Positions 16,850 through 25,520 of a stretch of 64,000 nucleotides of DNA are shown here, in pieces. Under the pieces are notes generated by a model, which had not been told where the DNA came from, made no database searches, and saw only the letters and a program-made list of their open reading frames with translations. The translations under genes and the position numbers were made by a program. Source of the stretch: Micromonospora sp. WMMD812 (GTDB lineage Bacteria; Actinomycetota; Actinomycetes; Mycobacteriales; Micromonosporaceae); contig NZ_CP114904.1 in the NCBI RefSeq assembly GCF_027497215.1, positions 6,354,501 to 6,418,500 of the forward strand, in the 5' to 3' direction. Positions within the stretch are counted from its first letter, which is position 1; every line of letters begins with the position of its first letter.

Positions 16850-17725
16850 CTAAGTCCTCGCGGTGGGGCGGGCGGCCGGCACGGTCAGGTCGTCGCCGGC
16901 CCGGATCACCTCGCGCAGCCGCTCGCCGACCCGGACGACCGCGCCGGGCCACACCACCGACCGGTCGACCTCCCCGTGCACCGCCGCGCCGGCGCCGACC
17001 ACCGACTCACGGCACGTGCCGGTGACCGTGGCGGCCGGGTCGACCAGGCCGTCGCCGGCGGCATGCAGGTTGGCCGCCAGGTAGTCGGCCGGGGTGCCGG
17101 TGTCGTAGAACGTCCCCCGGTACGGCACCACGGTCAGCGCGTCCGCCGCCTCGGCCGGCCGCCACACCGCGCGCACCAGGTCGCCGAAGCCCGCCGGCAG
17201 GTCGCGGACCAGCCGCCAGGGCAGCAGCGAGAAGCCGGTGAAGACGTGCCCGTCGAACGTCCCGGGCGCCGCCGGGTCGGGGGCCGGCTGGCCCAGCAGG
17301 CGTACCTCCTGGCCGTCCCAGCCGTCGAGCAGCGCGGCGATGTCCGGGCCCGGTGGGGCGGCCGGGTCCGCCAGATACGCGTCCGCGTTGCCGACAAGCA
17401 CGGGCCGGCCGTCGATCCAGTCCCGCAGGTTGGCCACGCCTCCGGCGGTGCCGAGCGGGTCACCCGGCTCGACCGACAGGTGCGCGCGCCCTCCGACGTG
17501 GGCGACCACCTGGTCGGCGAGGTAGCAGGCGTTCACGGCGACCCGGTCGGGCCCGGCCAGGCCGAGCCCGGCCAGCCGGGCGAGCGCGCGGTCGAGCAAC
17601 GGCAGGTTGCCGACCGGGCAGAGCGCCTTGGGCAGCCGCTCGGTGAGCGGCCGCAGGCGGGTGCCCTCGCCGGCGGCGAGCACCACGGCGCAGACGCCGT
17701 CCGTGCCGGCCGCGGCCACGGTCAC
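16850..17725 (-). CDS. Sugar nucleotidyltransferase (NTP_transferase family, GDP-mannose pyrophosphorylase-like)
   Basis: A 291-residue nucleotidyltransferase. The pyrophosphorylase signature VVLAAGEGTRLRPLTERLPKA starts near residue 12; VGNADAYL supplies the metal-binding Asp, and a short left-handed beta-helix-like tail (SVVGAGAAVHGEVDRSVVW) follows. The sugar and NTP cannot be fixed from sequence; mannose-1-phosphate or glucose-1-phosphate is likely. GTG 17725 overlaps the NUDIX stop codon as GTGA, so the two are coupled. The protein is shorter than classical ManC. Confidence 0.82.
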   Translation of the reverse strand: MTVAAAGTDGVCAVVLAAGEGTRLRPLTERLPKALCPVGNLPLLDRALARLAGLGLAGPDRVAVNACYLADQVVAHVGGRAHLSVEPGDPLGTAGGVANLRDWIDGRPVLVGNADAYLADPAAPPGPDIAALLDGWDGQEVRLLGQPAPDPAAPGTFDGHVFTGFSLLPWRLVRDLPAGFGDLVRAVWRPAEAADALTVVPYRGTFYDTGTPADYLAANLHAAGDGLVDPAATVTGTCRESVVGAGAAVHGEVDRSVVWPGAVVRVGERLREVIRAGDDLTVPAARPTART

Positions 17726-18264
17726 TCCTCCGCGCCGAGCACCGGCGGCGGGAACTGCCCGACCAACGGGCCGATTCCGTAGTACGCGAGCAGCCGCGCC
17801 GTCGGCCAACTGAGCCGGGGCAGGTCGTCCAGCGGATGCCAGGCGGCCTCGAACACCTCCGCGCCGTCGACCGTCAGCTCCGTGGTGGACGCCGGCACCT
17901 CGGTCTCGAAGACCATGTCCACCCAGCCCTTGGCGTGCACGATCGCGTTCGGCACGGCCGGCCGCAGCCGGGCGGGGGCGAGCCGGATGCCCGACTCCTC
18001 GTGCAGTTCGCGGGCCGCGCCCACCACCGGCGCCTCCCCCCGTTGCAGCAGGCCGGCGGGGAGCGTCCAGCTGTGCCCGGGCGGCTGCCGGAGCAGCAGC
18101 AGCCGGCCCGCACCCTCCGCTTCCGTGTCTCGGACCAGGGTCACCGCACCGACGATGTACTTCGGCACGGCCAGCCGGACCAGCCGGCGTCGTACCGGCA
18201 GCGGCAGCCGGTAGAAGACCTGGTACGCGACGGCCCGACCGGTGGCGCGGGAGCGGGGGATCAT
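17722..18264 (-). CDS. NUDIX hydrolase
   Basis: A 180-residue Nudix-fold pyrophosphohydrolase. The full Nudix box is present: G-x5-E-x7-REL-x-EESG in GLLQRGEAPVVGAARELHEE. An N-terminal helix-rich 35-residue extension (RRRLVRLAVPKYIVGAVTLV) leads into the fold. ATG 18264 is used. It is coupled to the downstream nucleotidyltransferase by a 4-nt overlap, so a nucleotide-sugar or nucleotide substrate is plausible. The substrate cannot be named from the sequence. Confidence 0.88.
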   Translation of the reverse strand: MIPRSRATGRAVAYQVFYRLPLPVRRRLVRLAVPKYIVGAVTLVRDTEAEGAGRLLLLRQPPGHSWTLPAGLLQRGEAPVVGAARELHEESGIRLAPARLRPAVPNAIVHAKGWVDMVFETEVPASTTELTVDGAEVFEAAWHPLDDLPRLSWPTARLLAYYGIGPLVGQFPPPVLGAEE

Positions 18265-18316
18265 GAGTCCAGGCTAGTGGTCCCGAGTGCCGCTCGCGCC
18301 CGCCGGGGGCCGGCCG

Positions 18317-20107
18317 TCACTGTCGGTGGTCGACGAGGTCGATGAGCTGCCGGACCACGTCGTCCGGTTCGACGACCCGGTCGAAGACCGCGACCAGCAG
18401 GGTCTCCAGGTCGGGGTAGCCCAGCTCCTCGGCGAGCCGCAGCAAGGGGAGATCGCTGGCGAGCCCGCGGTTGTGCTGTCGCAGCGCGAGCCCGATCGTG
18501 GCCCGGCCGAGGCGGACCTTGTCACTGATCGTGATGCCCGGCTCGGTGTGCTCGGCGAACCAACGATTGATCTGCATCTGCGCGTGCGGCGACTTCACGA
18601 AGCCCAGCCACTCCCGGCGCGGGCCGCGCGCCGCCGCCTCGGCCTCGAGGCCGTTGTCGACGTCGTTCTCGGTGAAGATCTCCACCACGTCGCCCTCCTC
18701 CAGTTCGGAGGAGAGCGGCGCCAGCCGGCCGTTGATGCGCGCCGCGAGGCAGTGGTCGCCGCGGTCGGTGTCCAGCTCGTAGGCGAGATCGACGGGGGTC
18801 GCGCCGGCCGGGAGCACGACCTGCCGCCCGTCGGCGAAGACCTGGACCTGCGTCTCGGACAGGTCGCAGCGCAGCGACTGGAGGAACTCGGCCGGGTCGG
18901 CGGCGTCCTGCTCCCAGTCGAGCACCCGGTGCAGCCAGGCCAGCTGCTCGGCGTGGGCCGCCGCTCCGCCGCCGGTCCGCGGAAAGCGGTAGTCGGCGGC
19001 GATGCCGTACTCGGCCGAGCGGTGCATCTCCTCCGTGCGGATCAGCACCTCCACCGTGCGGTCCTTCGGACCGAGGACGCTGGTGTGCAGGGACCGGTAG
19101 AGGTTGTTCTTCGGCGAGGCGATGTAGTCCTTGAACCGGCCCGGCACCGGGCGCCAGATGCCGTGGATCGCGCCGAGCGCGGCGTAACAGTCGGTGGCCG
19201 GACCGTCGACCACCACGGCGATGCGCGGCAGGTCGTACGGGGCCGCGTGACCGCCGGACACCGTGTCCTTCCAAATCGAGTAGAGGTGCCGGGGGCGCGG
19301 GGTCACCTCGGCGTCGACCCGGCTGCGCCGCAGCGCCACCTTGGCCCGGGCGACCACGTCCTCCAGGTAGGCGTCCCAGCCGGGCCGGTCGTGCACGTGC
19401 CGGGCGATCCGGGCGTGCTCCTCCGGCTCCAGGTGCAGCAGCACCACGTCGTCCAGCTCGCGCTTGAGCGTCTGGATGCCCAACCGGTCGCAGAGCGGGA
19501 CCAGCACCTCCTGGGTCTTGCGGGCGATCCGTTCCCGGGACGCGGCCGACCGGACGCCCAGGGTGCGCATGTTGTGCAGCCGGTCGGCCAGCTTGATGAT
19601 CAGGACCCGGACGTCCTTGCCGGCCGCCACGATCATCTTCCGGATCGTCTCGGCCTCGGCCGCCTTGCCGTAGAACGCCTTGTCGAACTTGGTGACCCCG
19701 TCGACCAGGTGGGCCACCTCGCGCCCGAAGTCCTCCGCCAGGGCCTGGAGCGTGTAGCGGGTGTCCTCCACCGTGTCGTGCAGCAGCGCCGCGACCAGGG
19801 TCATGGTGTCCATGCCCAGGTTGGCGCAGATCTGGGCGACCGCCAGCGGGTGGGTGATGTACGGCTCGCCGCTCTTGCGGAACTGGCCGCGGTGCATGTT
19901 CTCCGCGATGGTGTACGCCCGGCGCAACACCGCCGGGTCGGCGCCGGAGTGGATGCCGCGGTGGACCCGGATCAGCTGGCTGACCGGCTCGCTCTCGGTG
20001 GTGGGCCAGGTGAGCAGCGACCGTAGCCGGCGGGTCAGGGGCAGCTCGCCCGGCTGGCTCGGAAGGGCGCCCCCCAGGGCGGCGCCGTGTCCGGCGTCGA
20101 CGTCCAC
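18317..20107 (-). CDS. RelA/SpoT homologue lacking the C-terminal ACT region
   Basis: A (p)ppGpp enzyme homologue of 596 residues. The HD hydrolase half is intact: ITHP (H86), LLHDTVED (H110, D111) and KLADRLHNMRT. The synthetase half keeps GRFKDYIASPKN and YRSLHTS but departs elsewhere: YDLPRIAVVV where the family has an Arg (I-R-V), EVLIRT for EVQIRT, and AADYRF for AAHWRY. A TGS domain spans about 418-480. The protein stops about 115 residues later, without the zinc-finger/ACT region of full Rel (about 770 or more). GTG 20107 has GAGGAGG 8 nt upstream. Probably a second RSH, with hydrolase activity favoured. Confidence 0.88.
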   Translation of the reverse strand: MDVDAGHGAALGGALPSQPGELPLTRRLRSLLTWPTTESEPVSQLIRVHRGIHSGADPAVLRRAYTIAENMHRGQFRKSGEPYITHPLAVAQICANLGMDTMTLVAALLHDTVEDTRYTLQALAEDFGREVAHLVDGVTKFDKAFYGKAAEAETIRKMIVAAGKDVRVLIIKLADRLHNMRTLGVRSAASRERIARKTQEVLVPLCDRLGIQTLKRELDDVVLLHLEPEEHARIARHVHDRPGWDAYLEDVVARAKVALRRSRVDAEVTPRPRHLYSIWKDTVSGGHAAPYDLPRIAVVVDGPATDCYAALGAIHGIWRPVPGRFKDYIASPKNNLYRSLHTSVLGPKDRTVEVLIRTEEMHRSAEYGIAADYRFPRTGGGAAAHAEQLAWLHRVLDWEQDAADPAEFLQSLRCDLSETQVQVFADGRQVVLPAGATPVDLAYELDTDRGDHCLAARINGRLAPLSSELEEGDVVEIFTENDVDNGLEAEAAARGPRREWLGFVKSPHAQMQINRWFAEHTEPGITISDKVRLGRATIGLALRQHNRGLASDLPLLRLAEELGYPDLETLLVAVFDRVVEPDDVVRQLIDLVDHRQ

Positions 20108-20236
20108 GAGGGACACCTCCTCACCCCGGCCCCGCGGCGCCGGTGGCCCGGCAACCGGGAGCAGGCCCACGAATCGGGCAGGACTGCACTTCTCTAACAG
20201 CCTAAGGGAGTCGACGTAGTCCGATCGGTCAGTTGG

Positions 20237-21994
20237 TCATGAGCGTTCGGTCGAGAGTTGGTGGGACGCGGCGCCGTCGGCCTTGGCCAGGAGGTCGCGG
20301 AAGCGGGCCGCGCCACGCACCGGGGACGACCATCCGGAGGACATCTCGACCAGCCGGGTCTCGGGTCGCTCCAACCAGGACAGGATCCGTTCGGATTCCT
20401 CTGCCGAGGCGCGGGGGACCGGGCCGTGCCCGGGTGGGACCGTCTCGGCGGTCGCCCGGATGGCGGCCAGCGTCGGTCGCGGATGGACACCGGGCGGGGA
20501 CACCCCGGCGCCGGCCAGCCGGCCGTGCCGGACCAGCGCCAGCTCCCAGCCGCCCCGGGCGGCGGGCCGGGCCGCGGCCAGCTCGGCGATCCCGGCGAGC
20601 GCGGCCAGCCGCTGCATCCGCACCGAGGCCCGCAGCACCGCGGCCAGCCGGGAGCGGACCACCGCCGCCTCCTCGTAGCGCTGGTCACGGGAGAGCACCT
20701 CGATCCGGGCCAACAGCGCGTCCACCACCACCTGCGGGTCGTGCGAGGTCGCGGTGCGGAACGGCGCGCTCGCGCGGTCGTCGTACTCCTCGGGGGTGAT
20801 CCGGTGCTCGCAGGGTGCCGCGCAGCGACCCAGCTCGGCCAGCGCGCAGGCCGGCGTGACGGTGCGCAGGGAGAGCCGGTGGGTGCACTGTCGCAGCGGC
20901 ACCGCGTCGTGGAAGCCCGCCGCGGCCAGCTCGGCCGCCCGGCGGGATGTGAACGGGCCGAGGTAGGACCGGTCGGCGGGGGAGATGCCGCGGACCACGG
21001 ACAGCCGGGGGTAGTGCTCGTCGGTGAGCTTGAGCCAGACCATCCGCTCCGGGTACTTCGACCGCCGGTTGTACGGCGGGGCGTGCGCCGCGATCAGGCG
21101 CAGCTCGCGGACCTCGGCCTCCAACGAGTGCGCGCACTCCACCGCCTCGACCCGCTCGGCCGCGGCGAGCATCTCGGAGATCCTGGCGCGCTTCTCGGCC
21201 GCGGTGAAGTAGCTGCGCACCCGGGTGGCGATGTCGCCGGAGGTGCCCACGTAGAGCGGACGGTCGTCGGCGGCCCGGAAGATGTAGACCCCCGGGGACT
21301 TCGGCAGCCCCTCGGCCAGGTGCCGCTTGCGGCGCTGGGTGGGCGTCACCGCCCGGGCGAACTCGATGGCGTCGCCGATGCTCTCCACCCGGTGCCCGCC
21401 GAGGCGGGCGATCAGCCCGTGCAGCACGTCCACGGTGGCCTTGGCGTCGTCCAGCGCGCGGTGGGTCGGCTGGGTGGCGGTGCGGAAGTAGGCCGCCAGG
21501 GTGCCGAGCTTGCGGTTGGGCACCTCGTCGCGGGTCAGCACCCGGCGGGCCAGCGCGGCCGTGTCCAGCACCCGCGGGTTGGGCCAGCGGTAGCCGTGCC
21601 GGGCGCAGGCCGCCTTGAGGAAACCCACGTCGTAGGGCGCGTTGTGCGCCACCAGCACGGCGTCGGCGATGAACTCCAGGAAGCTCGGCAGCACCTGCTC
21701 GATCGGTGGCGCCGGGACCAGCATGGCCTGGGTGATGCCGGTCAGCACGGTGATGAACGGCGGGATCGGCTGCCCCGGGTTGACCAGGGTGGCGAGCACG
21801 CCCAGCTGCTCGCCGCCGCGCACCTTGACCGCGCCGATCTCGGTGATCCCGCCACCGTCCGGAGCGCCGCCGGTGGTCTCCAGGTCGACGACGACGAACG
21901 TGGTCGCGTAGAGCGGCAGGGCCGGGTCGATCCCGCCGCCCACGGTGGGGTCGAGACCGGCCAGCGCCTGCTGGACGTACTCCGCCTGTGCCAT
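20237..21994 (-). CDS. DEDDh exonuclease fused to UvrC-like GIY-YIG endonuclease domain
   Basis: A 585-residue two-domain nuclease. The N-terminal DnaQ-type domain (about 28-195) shows FVVVDLETTGG (DxE), VLVAHNAPYDVGFL and HRALDDAKA (HxxxxD). The second part (about 230-560) starts with the GIY-YIG motif (SPGVYIFRAADDRPLYVGTS) and continues with UvrC N-terminal features and a Cys cluster (CALAELGRCAAPCE). It lacks the UvrC RNase H and HhH parts. It resembles Rv2191 of M. tuberculosis and Cho-type nucleases. ATG 21994 is used; GTG a few codons upstream is possible. It is divergent from the NYN gene. Confidence 0.92.
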   Translation of the reverse strand: MAQAEYVQQALAGLDPTVGGGIDPALPLYATTFVVVDLETTGGAPDGGGITEIGAVKVRGGEQLGVLATLVNPGQPIPPFITVLTGITQAMLVPAPPIEQVLPSFLEFIADAVLVAHNAPYDVGFLKAACARHGYRWPNPRVLDTAALARRVLTRDEVPNRKLGTLAAYFRTATQPTHRALDDAKATVDVLHGLIARLGGHRVESIGDAIEFARAVTPTQRRKRHLAEGLPKSPGVYIFRAADDRPLYVGTSGDIATRVRSYFTAAEKRARISEMLAAAERVEAVECAHSLEAEVRELRLIAAHAPPYNRRSKYPERMVWLKLTDEHYPRLSVVRGISPADRSYLGPFTSRRAAELAAAGFHDAVPLRQCTHRLSLRTVTPACALAELGRCAAPCEHRITPEEYDDRASAPFRTATSHDPQVVVDALLARIEVLSRDQRYEEAAVVRSRLAAVLRASVRMQRLAALAGIAELAAARPAARGGWELALVRHGRLAGAGVSPPGVHPRPTLAAIRATAETVPPGHGPVPRASAEESERILSWLERPETRLVEMSSGWSSPVRGAARFRDLLAKADGAASHQLSTERS

Positions 21995-22121
21995 CCGCGG
22001 CACGCTAGCGTCCCGGTCCGACACTCCCGTCCCAGCCGCCCCACTGGTTGTCACGGGGCTAGGATGAGAGATCGGCTCACTCACCGGGCGGTGAGCCCGG
22101 TCGCGGTGGGAGACTTGCCAC

Positions 22122-23615
22122 ATGCCCCTCACCGAGCCGTACGACGACCACCTCCCGTCGGAGGACCAGGTCGCCGCCGCGCGCGACGCCGGTGAGCTCG
22201 GCGGGGCCGCCGTGGGTGATCCGGAGTCCAGGGTCCCGGCCGCCGCCCCCGCCGTCGGTCCCGACGCGGACGACGTGGCCCGTGACCCGGACGATGGCAC
22301 CGCGGCCGAGGCGGAGCCCGTCCTGCCCGAGCCGGTGCGGCAGCGGATCGTGGCGCTCACCGCCACGGTGCTGCCCGGCCTCCCCGCCGACGAGGTCCCG
22401 GTGCCGCTGCGCCGGGTGGCCAAGTTCGCCCCCAACCGCCGCGCCCGGCTGGGCGCCCCGGCGATCGCCGCGCAGCTCACCGCCGATCCGCTCTTCCGGC
22501 AGCGGGTCACCGCCCGGGTGCTGGCCGACGCCGGCGACCTCGGCGCGGCCGTGGTGGAGGGCACGGCGCCGGCCGTCGCCGACCCGGTCGAGGTGGCCGC
22601 GCTGGCCTACCTGGCCCGGCCGCGCGGCTGGCGGGAGCTGATCGAGGCGAGCGGCGCCGCGGTCCGCGCCGAGGCGGACAGCGCGGTCGTCGCCGAGCTG
22701 GTCCGCGAGGCCGAGCAGCGCGCCACCCGGGCCGAGCACGACCGGGCGGTGGCCCGGGTCGAGGCGGAGAAGCTCCGCGACGAGCTGGCCCGGGTCCGTG
22801 AGGAGCTCGGCCAGCTGCGCGAGGAGTCCCGGCAGCTGGCCCGGTCGCTGCGGGAGACCCAGGCCCGGGAGCGCCGGGCCAACGAGCTGCTCGCCACCGA
22901 GCGCGGCCGGGCGGCCCGGTCGGCCGCCGACACCGACGCCGAGCTGCGGCGGGCCCGGGCCCGACTGGCCGAGGCGGAGGCGGCGGCGGGCGTGGCCCGG
23001 GCCAGCGCCAAGGAGGCGCGCTCGGTCGACGACGCCCGGCTGTGGCTGCTGCTGGAGACGATCGGCCAGGCCGCCGTCGGGCTGCGCCGGGAGTTGGCCC
23101 TCGACCCGGTGGAGAAGCTGCCGGCCGACTTCGTGGCCGACGCGTTCACCGACCAGTCCGTGGCCACCGGTGCCGGCGCCGCCACCCAGGCCCGGGACAC
23201 CGACGACCCGGCCCGGCTGGACCAGCTGCTCGCGCTGCCCCGCGCGCACCTGGTGGTGGACGGCTACAACGTCACCAAGCGGGGCTTCGGCGAGATGTCG
23301 CTGGAGCAGCAGCGCAAGCGCCTGATCACCGGGCTGGGCGGGATCGCCGCGCAGACCGGCGACGAGGTCACCGTGGTCTTCGACGGGGCGGAGCGGATCC
23401 ACGGGCTGCCGCCCGCGCCGCGCGGCGTGCGGGTGCTCTTCTCCCGCAAGGGCGAGACCGCCGACGAGCTGATCCGTCGCCTGGTCCGCGCCGAGCCGCC
23501 GGGCCGGCCGGTGGTGGTGGTCTCCTCCGACCGGGAGGTCGCCGACGGGGTACGCCGGCACGGCGCGTACCCGCTCGGTGCCGACTCGCTGCTGCGCCGG
23601 CTGGCGCGCTCCTGA
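22122..23615 (+). CDS. NYN-domain (YacP-like) RNA-binding protein with coiled coil
   Basis: A 497-residue protein. The first 65 residues are acidic and disordered-looking. A helical segment follows, then a strong coiled coil (about 200-300, rich in A/E/R heptads), and a C-terminal NYN/PIN-like domain (about 375-497) with HLVVDGYNVTKRG, EVTVVFDG, SRKGETADELI and VVSSDREVADGVR, which are the acidic active-site strands. Probably an RNA-processing or RNA-binding nuclease; Rae1/YacP homology is established for the domain only. ATG 22122 lies 60 nt after a TAGGAT hexamer. Its own terminator is not obvious. Confidence 0.85.
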   Translation: MPLTEPYDDHLPSEDQVAAARDAGELGGAAVGDPESRVPAAAPAVGPDADDVARDPDDGTAAEAEPVLPEPVRQRIVALTATVLPGLPADEVPVPLRRVAKFAPNRRARLGAPAIAAQLTADPLFRQRVTARVLADAGDLGAAVVEGTAPAVADPVEVAALAYLARPRGWRELIEASGAAVRAEADSAVVAELVREAEQRATRAEHDRAVARVEAEKLRDELARVREELGQLREESRQLARSLRETQARERRANELLATERGRAARSAADTDAELRRARARLAEAEAAAGVARASAKEARSVDDARLWLLLETIGQAAVGLRRELALDPVEKLPADFVADAFTDQSVATGAGAATQARDTDDPARLDQLLALPRAHLVVDGYNVTKRGFGEMSLEQQRKRLITGLGGIAAQTGDEVTVVFDGAERIHGLPPAPRGVRVLFSRKGETADELIRRLVRAEPPGRPVVVVSSDREVADGVRRHGAYPLGADSLLRRLARS

Positions 23616-23758
23616 TCTCCCGTCCCGGGGCCGTCCGCCGGGCGGCTCCTGGTGGGAAATGATCCCTCCGAGGACGTCTTCGCCCCAAGACCGCTGTTGG
23701 TCACCCGTGGGCCGTTTTGTCGTACGTCGGGGCTAGCGTCGGGATGACCGACGGTGGT

Positions 23759-23784
23759 CGGGGCGCGACTCTGGTCGCGCCCCG
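23759..23784 (+). other. Hairpin in the leader of the small CxxC protein gene
   Basis: CGGGGCGCGAC pairs perfectly with GTCGCGCCCCG around a TCTG loop. It ends 29 nt before the ATG at 23814 and follows a TAGCGT -10-like hexamer at 23734-23739. It could be an attenuator or an mRNA-stabilising stem. Confidence 0.5.
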
Positions 23785-23813
23785 GTCGCCGCCCACGCTT
23801 CCCGGGAGGCGAC

Positions 23814-24035
23814 ATGCTCATCGACTGCGACCGGTGCGGCAACCGGGGTGCCGGCTGTTCCGGCTGCCTGGTGACCGCGCTGCTCGACGACCGGTCCCCG
23901 GCCGCCGACCTCGGCGCCGCCGAGCACCGGGCGATCGAGGTGTTCGCCCGGGCGGGCTTCGAGGTGGAGGTGCTGTCCACGCCCCGGCGACCCGCAGACC
24001 GGCCCCGACCGGCCCGCCGCCCGCGAGTGGCCTGA
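23814..24035 (+). CDS. Small CxxC protein of unknown function
   Basis: A 73-residue protein whose N-terminus MLIDCDRCGNRGAGCSGC carries two CxxC pairs, forming a compact zinc-binding knuckle. A short helix-rich segment (AEHRAIEVFARAGFEVEVL) follows, then an Arg/Pro tail. ATG 23814 has GGGAGG at the right distance. I recognise similar small proteins in actinomycete genomes near pimB but know no function. It stands alone between the NYN gene and the M48 protease gene and is preceded by a 5'-leader hairpin. Confidence 0.75.
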   Translation: MLIDCDRCGNRGAGCSGCLVTALLDDRSPAADLGAAEHRAIEVFARAGFEVEVLSTPRRPADRPRPARRPRVA

Positions 24036-24207
24036 GCATCCCCGCCCGGTGACCGGTTCCGCCGCCGCTCACGGCGATCAACGCCGAGCGACGGGCGCGG
24101 CGCGCCCACCGCGCCACGCGTACCGCCCGGCGCGGGCGTCGGGCACCGCCGCCGCGGTCGGGGCGGCGGGCCATAGGATGGGCGCTCACAGCGGGAGGAG
24201 CGGCGGC

Positions 24208-24264
24208 ATGACGCGGGTACGGCGGCGCGGGAGCGGGCGCCCGCGCGACGGGGTGTCCGGATGA
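24208..24264 (+). CDS. Short leader ORF (18 codons) overlapping the M48 protease start
   Basis: ATG 24208 encodes MTRVRRRGSGRPRDGVSG and ends in a TGA that overlaps the protease ATG (ATGA). A strong GGGAGGAG lies 8-15 nt before it, while the protease start itself has only a weak GGGG. Ribosomes probably enter here and reinitiate on the protease gene. The product is strongly basic. Confidence 0.55.
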   Translation: MTRVRRRGSGRPRDGVSG

Positions 24265-25520
24265 CCCCGCGCGGCTGGGCGCTGGTGACCCTGGCCGGGT
24301 TGGCCGTCGCGCTGGTCGTCACCGCGGCGCTGTTGATTCCCTGGCACCGTCCGCCGGCGCCTCGCGCCGACCAGCTCGCCGCGCTGCGCGACCTCCCCGC
24401 CGACCAGGTGGCCCGGGGCCGGGAGTTCCGCGCCGCGCTGCGCCCGGGCGGCTACGCCGCGCTCGCCGTCGGCCTGCTGGTCGCCCTGGTGCTGGGGCTG
24501 ACGCCGCTCGGCAGCCGGCTGGTCGAGCTGGCCGGCCGGCCGTTCGGCGGGCACTGGGCCGCCCAGGCGGTGCTCGGCGGGCTGGCCGTGGTGCTCGTCG
24601 CCGACCTGGTCACCCTCCCGTTCGCCGCCTGGCGCCACGCCGTGCTCACCCGCTACGGGCTGAGCACCAACGGCTGGACCGGCTGGGCCGTCGACCTGCT
24701 CAAGTCGTACGCGGTGAGCGCGGTGATCGGCGCGGTGGCGTTGTTCGGCTTCTACGCCGTCATCCGGCTCGCGCCCCGCTGGTGGTGGGCGTTCGGCGCG
24801 GCCGGGGCGGCCGGGCTGGTGGTGCTGCTCTCCTTCATCCTGCCGGTGCTGGTGGAGCCGGTGTTCAACCGGTTCACCCCGATGGAGCCCGGGCCGCTGC
24901 GCACCGAGCTGATGGCGATGGCGGCCCGCGACGGCGTGCCGGTGCGGGACGTGCTGGTCGCCGACGCGTCCCGGCGCACCCGGGCGGTCAACGCGTACGT
25001 CTCGGGGATCGGGCCGACCCGGCGGGTGGTGGTCTACGACACGCTGCTGCGTCAGGCGCCCCCGGCCGAGGTGACCGCGGTGGTGGCGCACGAGTTGGGG
25101 CACGCCCGGGACCGGGACGTCACGGTCGGCACGCTGACCGGCGCGCTGGGCGCCGCCGCGGCGGTGGTCGCGCTCTACCTGATCGGCTCGTGGGCCCCGC
25201 TGCTGCGGCTGGCCGGCGTCGACTCGGTGGCCCAACCGCGCGCGTTCCCGCTGCTCGTCGCGCTGGTCACGGTGGTCGGGCTGGTCGCCGCGCCGGTCCA
25301 GGCCCTGATCTCCCGCCGGGTGGAGGCGCGCGCCGACGCGCACGCGCTGACCCTGACCGGCGACCCGGCCGCGTTCGAGTCGATGCAGCGACGGCTGTCC
25401 TCGGTCAACCTCTCCGACCCCGACCCACCCCGCTGGGAGTACCTCTACTCCGCCAGCCACCCGTCCACGGTCGAGCGGATGGCCGCCGCCCGCGCCTACG
25501 CCAGGGAGGCCGGCAGATGA
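24261..25520 (+). CDS. M48-family metalloprotease, Ste24-like membrane protein
   Basis: A 419-residue integral membrane zinc protease. The HExxH motif is H277-ELG-H281 in VVAHELGHARD, and the third ligand region is RRVEARADAHAL. About six transmembrane segments are seen (9-28, 70-90, 110-128, 155-175, 183-203, and a pair around 300-350). The Ste24/HtpX family cleaves prenylated or misfolded membrane proteins; the substrate here is unknown. It is coupled to an upstream 18-codon ORF and, through ATGA, to the downstream pimB gene. Confidence 0.9.
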   Translation: MTPRGWALVTLAGLAVALVVTAALLIPWHRPPAPRADQLAALRDLPADQVARGREFRAALRPGGYAALAVGLLVALVLGLTPLGSRLVELAGRPFGGHWAAQAVLGGLAVVLVADLVTLPFAAWRHAVLTRYGLSTNGWTGWAVDLLKSYAVSAVIGAVALFGFYAVIRLAPRWWWAFGAAGAAGLVVLLSFILPVLVEPVFNRFTPMEPGPLRTELMAMAARDGVPVRDVLVADASRRTRAVNAYVSGIGPTRRVVVYDTLLRQAPPAEVTAVVAHELGHARDRDVTVGTLTGALGAAAAVVALYLIGSWAPLLRLAGVDSVAQPRAFPLLVALVTVVGLVAAPVQALISRRVEARADAHALTLTGDPAAFESMQRRLSSVNLSDPDPPRWEYLYSASHPSTVERMAAARAYAREAGR

